The notes beneath the pieces were generated by a model that worked only from the letters and a program-made list of their open reading frames with translations, had not been told where the DNA came from and did not search any database. A stretch of DNA of 64,000 nt. It comes from Inia geoffrensis (Eukaryota; Chordata; Mammalia; Artiodactyla; Iniidae). A program made the translations under genes and the position numbers. Shown here in pieces: positions 59,725 through 64,000 of this stretch; positions within the stretch are counted from its first letter, which is position 1; every line of letters starts with the position of its first letter. The stretch is from positions 13,705,501-13,769,500 of the forward strand of contig CM070910.1 in assembly GCA_036417435.1 (NCBI GenBank), in the 5' to 3' direction.

Positions 59725-60150
59725 AGTTTGCGAGGGCTTCCATTACAAAGTACGATATACTGGGTGCCATAAAATGAGAAATTTATTACCTCACAGTCCT
59801 TGAGACTAGGCAGCCATGCTTCCCTCTGAGATTCTGGGCAGAATCCTTCTTTGCCTCTTCCTAGCCTCAGTTGGAGGCCTGGAGTGCCTGAGGTTCCTTG
59901 GTTTGCAGCTGCATTAGTCCAATCCCTGCCTCTGCTCCTGTCTGAGGCTGTGTCCAAATTTCCCCTTCATGTAAGGACACTGGTCATATTGGATTAGGAC
60001 CCCCTCTCCGCCCCCCCCCCCCCCAACCATGACCTCATTTAAACTTGACTACTTCTCTAAAGACCCTGTTTCCAAATAAGATCACATCCTGAGGTACGGG
60101 GATTAAAACTTCCATGTATCTTGGGGGAGGAGCACATGATTCAACCCAAA
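59725..60150 (+). repeat. Ancient mammalian interspersed repeat, second copy of the 55525 type
   Basis: 'tgtattagtttgcgagggct', 'gtcatattggattaggaccc' and 'gacctcatttaaacttgact' mark the same family as 55525-55853. A 14-base C run (60011-60024) lies inside. Confidence 0.55.
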
Positions 60151-60759
60151 TGTGCTCTATTAAGAGCACGTTTTGTTTTAAGACCAGGTCAGATTCATAT
60201 ACTCCTTTAAAAGGAGCACTTTTGATTTTCCATGTTTGTTTTTAAATAATTTAAACTAATAATGACTTTGACATCTTCACAGTCATAAAACATCACTTTG
60301 GTGGCTGTTTTTATTCTTCTTCAGTTGTCTTTCCACCAATGGTGCTAAAAGATAACATGGAAACGCTTTCGAAATTGAAATTCGAGCCCATCTGTTTCCT
60401 TGTACACACTTTGGTGGGACTATTCGTGAGCTAAGATGAGGAGATAAGGAGGCAAAGGGGAAAAAGTAAATGTAATAATACACCCCAGAAACCATTCTTA
60501 AATTGATTTTCTAAAACGAGTTTCATAATCTCAAGCATAACGATAAGTTAGTTATTTCCAAATATGCAACTAAAAGATTACAAAGAAAATCATCATTTCA
60601 AAATGCATGGCATTTAATTTATTAGTAGGATGTATTAATTTATTCATAACAAAGACGTAGCTATAGCAATGTCCATGCGGTTTAATAAAATTTTTGGCAA
60701 TATTTGTCAAAGTCCCTTCTTCTAGAAATGTATTTTGACTAGTCGTACATCCATTCAAT

Positions 60760-61140
60760 AAAGATTTTTAAATGTTGTTTGTATGCTTGGCAAGATTCTG
60801 GAATGTAGCAGTGAACAGAGCAGGAAAAGTAGCGCCTGCATTATGGTGTTTATATCCCAATGGAGGAGATGGACAGAGGAGAAGGAGGAAGCTGTTCCGT
60901 TGAGAGTAGACTGAAGAGGGACATGGGCCGAAGGAGGAAGATAAGGTAGGAGATTGTTGAGTCATCCAGGTGAGAGATGGCCGGCTTGCACCAAGGTCAT
61001 AGCGGCGGAGGTGGGGAAAAATGGCTGGATTCTAGGTGAATTTTGAAAACAAAGCCAACAAGATTTGTTGACAGATCAGCTGTGGAATATCAGTAAAAGA
61101 GAGGAGTAAAGGATAACCCCAGTTTTGTCCTGAATAAAAC
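60760..61140 (+). repeat. Ancient interspersed repeat, unclassified
   Basis: 'gaatgtagcagtgaacagag', 'gtcatccaggtgagagatgg' and 'atggctggattctaggtgaa' resemble parts of 57650-58760. Confidence 0.4.
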
Positions 61141-61549
61141 AAATAACTTGAGGAGTGTGCTTCTTTTAAACTACATAGTGAAAAAAAAAAAAAAAAATCA
61201 TTACATGTGAAAGTTGTTACGAGCAGTTTTCCAGGCAGATTTAAAGTTGGGCTGGAGGGCAGTTATTGCCTTCGGGATATTTATTCTGAATTGAATTAAA
61301 TAATTAAGGAAATGGAAATGCTTATGCAATCTGTCATAGGAAACAGAAAAGAATGGGAACTATCTTCTCATTTTTGCCAAGCAGAGGTGGAAAATAATCA
61401 CAACAATGCTTTTTTAAAGGGAATGAAGGGGAAACATATCATACATAACATTTTTTTAAAAAACTACTTCACCTTGTTTCTGGAAATACTGGTAATGTCT
61501 AATTAGATTTTCTGGATAAGAGGACAGAACCTTTTAGAAGTTGAATTAA

Positions 61550-61883
61550 TTTTTTTTTTTTTTTTTTTTTTGAGGCAGGGCTGGACCGTACAAGGAGCTG
61601 GTTTATTTATTTATTTATTTTTGCTGTGCTGCGTCTTCGTTTCTGTGCGAGGGCTTTCTCTAGTTGTGGCAAGCAGGGGCCACTCTTCATCGCGGTGCGC
61701 GGGCCTCTCACTATCGCGGCCTCTCTTGTTGCGGAGCACAGGCTCCAGACGTGCAGTCTCAGCGGCCATGGCTCATGGGCCCAGCCACTCCGCAGCATGT
61801 GGGATCTTCCCAGAGCAGTGCTCGAACCCGTGTCCCCTGCATCGGCAGGCGGACTCTCAACCACTGCGCCACCAGGGAAGCCC
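61550..61883 (-). mobile_element. CHR-type SINE with a 30-bp 3' transduction and mixed body
   Basis: Read on the minus strand, the SINE body ends in (AAAT)n, then 30 bp of foreign sequence (61572-61601, containing 'gcagggctggaccgtacaag' on +), then a second poly(A) (61551-61571). A perfect 14-bp TSD 'agaagttgaattaa' (61536-61549 and 61884-61897) encloses all of it. The middle of the body is short-form-like and the 3' part is long-form-like. Confidence 0.93.
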
Positions 61884-61897
61884 AGAAGTTGAATTAA

Positions 61898-63027
61898 CTT
61901 TATCTGGCTCCTGTCAGTGGTTATGATGATGATTTTACAGACCTAGTCCAGCTATTTTGGCATTTTTAGACAGTTTAGTGTGGCGGGCTCCTTGCCAACC
62001 ACTGGGCGGTAGCTTGCTCCGCGTCTGCTGGTCAACCTCTCTTCCCTTCCCACTCTCCTCTCGGTTCCTGTTGTTTAACTTGCTGTTCCTGCCCATCAGA
62101 TAACTGGAAGAGCATGCGAACACTCTAGGCTGGTCCTGGGATGGGATGGTCCCCCGTACCCTGTCTCTCAGCCTGTGAAATAGCTCCCACCTGAAAGCTG
62201 GAAACCGGAGGCGGGAGTGGTTGGTCTGGCTTGAGAAATGAGGGGCCATTGTGTGCACACAGGTTTCAAGGTGCCCGGCATACACCTTGAGGTCCAACCT
62301 CCACATTGAGACCTCTGTATACTGCACAGGAGGCCATCTGGGGAATATGTCAGGCTGTGATTTTCAGCAAGCATCATTTTCAGCAAGACTGACTGTGCTT
62401 GACCATGTGTATGTCTCAAGTAAAGTAAAGCATTATCTGTGCCATGGGTTCTTTCTTTAGGTCTTTTCCAGTTCAGTTTTACTGGTATCACTAGGTATCC
62501 AGCAATCACAAATTTTAAACCCAAGGATATGTATTTAGTAATTTAAAGTAAAATGCTATAATTTTTGTATTATACAATGTTTTAAGAGCTCTTTCCCCAA
62601 GAGGGAAAAGCACTTAGTAAAAGACTGCCCAATAGTTGTGCAACTAAAAGTGATGATGGTAAGTGAGGACCTGGGTTGGTCCTGGAATGAGGTGGGTGAT
62701 TCAGCCCTTTCCTTTGCTGAGGACTAAACCCTTCATGCTGCAGAGCTCCTTGATAGCCCTGTGATATTTACCACTAAGGGGCTCTAAGATTCTTGCAGAT
62801 GTGTAGATGCCTGCTGATGGAGCCATGATATGCTGGTAATGTTTCAAGGTAGCTTTGTACTTTTCCACATCACTGATTTTGATCATACACCCAAAGCTTC
62901 TTTCTCCTTCATTGATGTGCATGTGCTTTGCCCTATTGATGCAAAGTTAAAAATGCTAAAAATAATTTTAGTACATTAACATTTTATAATTTTGGATATA
63001 TAGGCATACACTTGTCCATGCAAAATG
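61898..63027. other. Unique intron sequence
   Basis: Nothing is supported. An 81-codon open frame on the minus strand ends at 62701. It has only a weak, unconvincing resemblance to the end of ribosomal protein eS25 and is listed under rejected items. Confidence 0.45.
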
Positions 63028-63124
63028 AGTTTCTTTCTTTCTTCCTCTTTTATCTTTCCTCCCTCCCTCCCTCCCTCCTTCTCTTCCTGCCTTCCTTCTT
63101 CCTTCTCTTTCTTTTTCTTCCTTC

Positions 63125-63188
<64 letters not shown>

Positions 63189-63197
63189 TTTCTTTCA
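63028..63197. repeat. Long pyrimidine tract with (CTTT)n core
   Basis: About 170 bases are almost entirely C/T on the plus strand: CCCT-rich first, then about 18 CTTT units at 63120-63196. Confidence 0.97.
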
Positions 63198-63345
63198 TGT
63201 TTGTTTATCAATAATACTTAACTGTTTCTACCTTCTTCATTTACCAGTATCAATTGATCAAAAGTTTATAAAACATCTTCTCATATTAAATACAGTCAGG
63301 TTCCCCTGAAAATGCACACTTGCATCAATAAAGAATGCATTTATT

Positions 63346-63684
63346 AGGACAGGAATAAAGACGCAGATGTAGAGAATGGACCTGAGGACACGGGGGTGGG
63401 GGGGAAAGGTAAGCTGGGACAAAGTGAGAGAGTGGCATGGACATATATACACCACCAAATGTAAAATAGATAGCTAGTGGGAAGCAGCCGCATAGCACAG
63501 GGAGATCAGCTTGGTGCTTGGTGACCACCTAGAGGGGCGGGATAGGGAGGGTGGGAGGGAGAAGCAAGAGGGAGGAGATATGGGGATATATGTGTACATA
63601 TAGCTGATTCACTTTGTTATAAAGCAGAAACTAACACACCATTGTAAAGCAATTATACTCCAATAAAGATGTTAAAGAAAAAAC
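63346..63684 (+). mobile_element. Young L1 3' end with TSD
   Basis: The L1 3'UTR runs from 'aggacaggaataaagacgca' through the G-rich tract to 'actccaataaagatgttaaa'. A 10-bp TSD 'tgcatttatt' lies at 63336-63345 and 63685-63694. Confidence 0.93.
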
Positions 63685-63694
63685 TGCATTTATT

Positions 63695-64000
63695 TTTGGT
63701 CACTTATGTGAACCTCATCATGGAGTGGGAGGGCACTGAAATGTACATTGTTAAGTTCAGGAGAGTGTTTACAAAGTAATAACAAAAGAGACACACATGT
63801 CAGTTGTGCTTTATTTTGTTGCAAGTGAATGAAATTGATTTTAAATGATTTAACTAAGAAGTGAGATCTAGTAAAAAGGTACAGAGCACCTCAGGGTATG
63901 GAAGGAAATGCTGACTGGGCAGGAAAGGGTTAACTCAGCAGGCCTGGGTTGCTCAAACCCTGCACATTCCAAATAAAGACTTGCCTTTAAGAATGGTCCT
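63695..64000. other. Unique intron sequence to the window edge
   Basis: Nothing is recognised. Confidence 0.5.

Larger units (their letters stand above)
49949..64000 (+). other. SYNE1: SYNE1 intron downstream of the CH1 exon (partial)
   Basis: The next CH1 exon, which should begin with codons for Arg-Lys-Pro-Pro, was looked for and not found up to the right edge. The intron is therefore at least 14 kb. It holds SINEs, L1 3' ends, ancient repeats and a long CTTT tract. Confidence 0.7.

Noticed and set aside
62701..62943. Minus-strand frame (GERSFGCMIKISDVEKYKAT..) resembling the end of ribosomal protein eS25
   Set aside because: Only a few scattered positions agree (RA..EL.S.KGL..SK); nucleotide similarity is poor and there is no A tail or TSD. 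A protein search would settle it.

Overview
The window is mammalian nuclear DNA and almost certainly cetacean (toothed or baleen whale cannot be separated here). Fifteen tRNA-derived SINEs of the CHR type found in whales and their relatives are scattered through it, many with intact target-site duplications (TSDs). L1 3' ends of the cetartiodactyl type (ending in an 'actccaataaagatgtta'-like sequence) are also common. There are no bacterial-style operons, rRNA or CRISPR arrays. Codable sequence is almost absent: nearly every long ORF is a repeat read in one frame or another.

The only host coding sequence I can support is one 62-nt exon at 49887-49948 on the + strand. It has a pyrimidine-tract acceptor, a good branch point and a GTAAAG donor. 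Its translation, [20 protein letters not shown], is the start of the first calponin-homology domain of nesprin-1 (SYNE1). The window is therefore read as the 5' part of SYNE1, transcribed left to right: about 49.9 kb of the upstream intron, the exon, and about 14 kb of the following intron. I found neither the preceding ATG exon nor the following CH1 exon.

Layout. 1-2350: 5' half of an L1 (5'UTR, ORF1, start of ORF2) in antisense, running off the left edge. 2.35-17 kb: mostly unique AT-rich intron with a SINE that carried extra 3' sequence (7.6-7.9 kb), an older L1 end and MIRs. 17-32.6 kb: dense SINEs, MIRs, microsatellites and a near-perfect hairpin at 23.1 kb. 32.7-43 kb: three antisense L1 3' ends (one carrying a 10-bp minisatellite) and a MER20-like transposon split by a 153-bp copy of sequence from 10 kb. 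43.8-47.1 kb: a SINE, then a composite retroinsertion of inverted L1 RT segment, antisense IPO9 (importin-9) processed pseudogene and sense L1 3' end. 47.8-49.5 kb: an older antisense L1 that ends about 400 bp before the SYNE1 exon. 50-64 kb: more SINEs, ancient repeats, a long CTTT tract and a young L1 3' end.

The points most worth a second look are rearrangement footprints rather than genes: the L1/IPO9 chimera, which fits twin priming plus reverse-transcriptase template switching; the 153-bp inverted templated insertion; two SINEs with 3' transductions; the 26-bp-stem hairpin; and a 31-bp local inverted copy.
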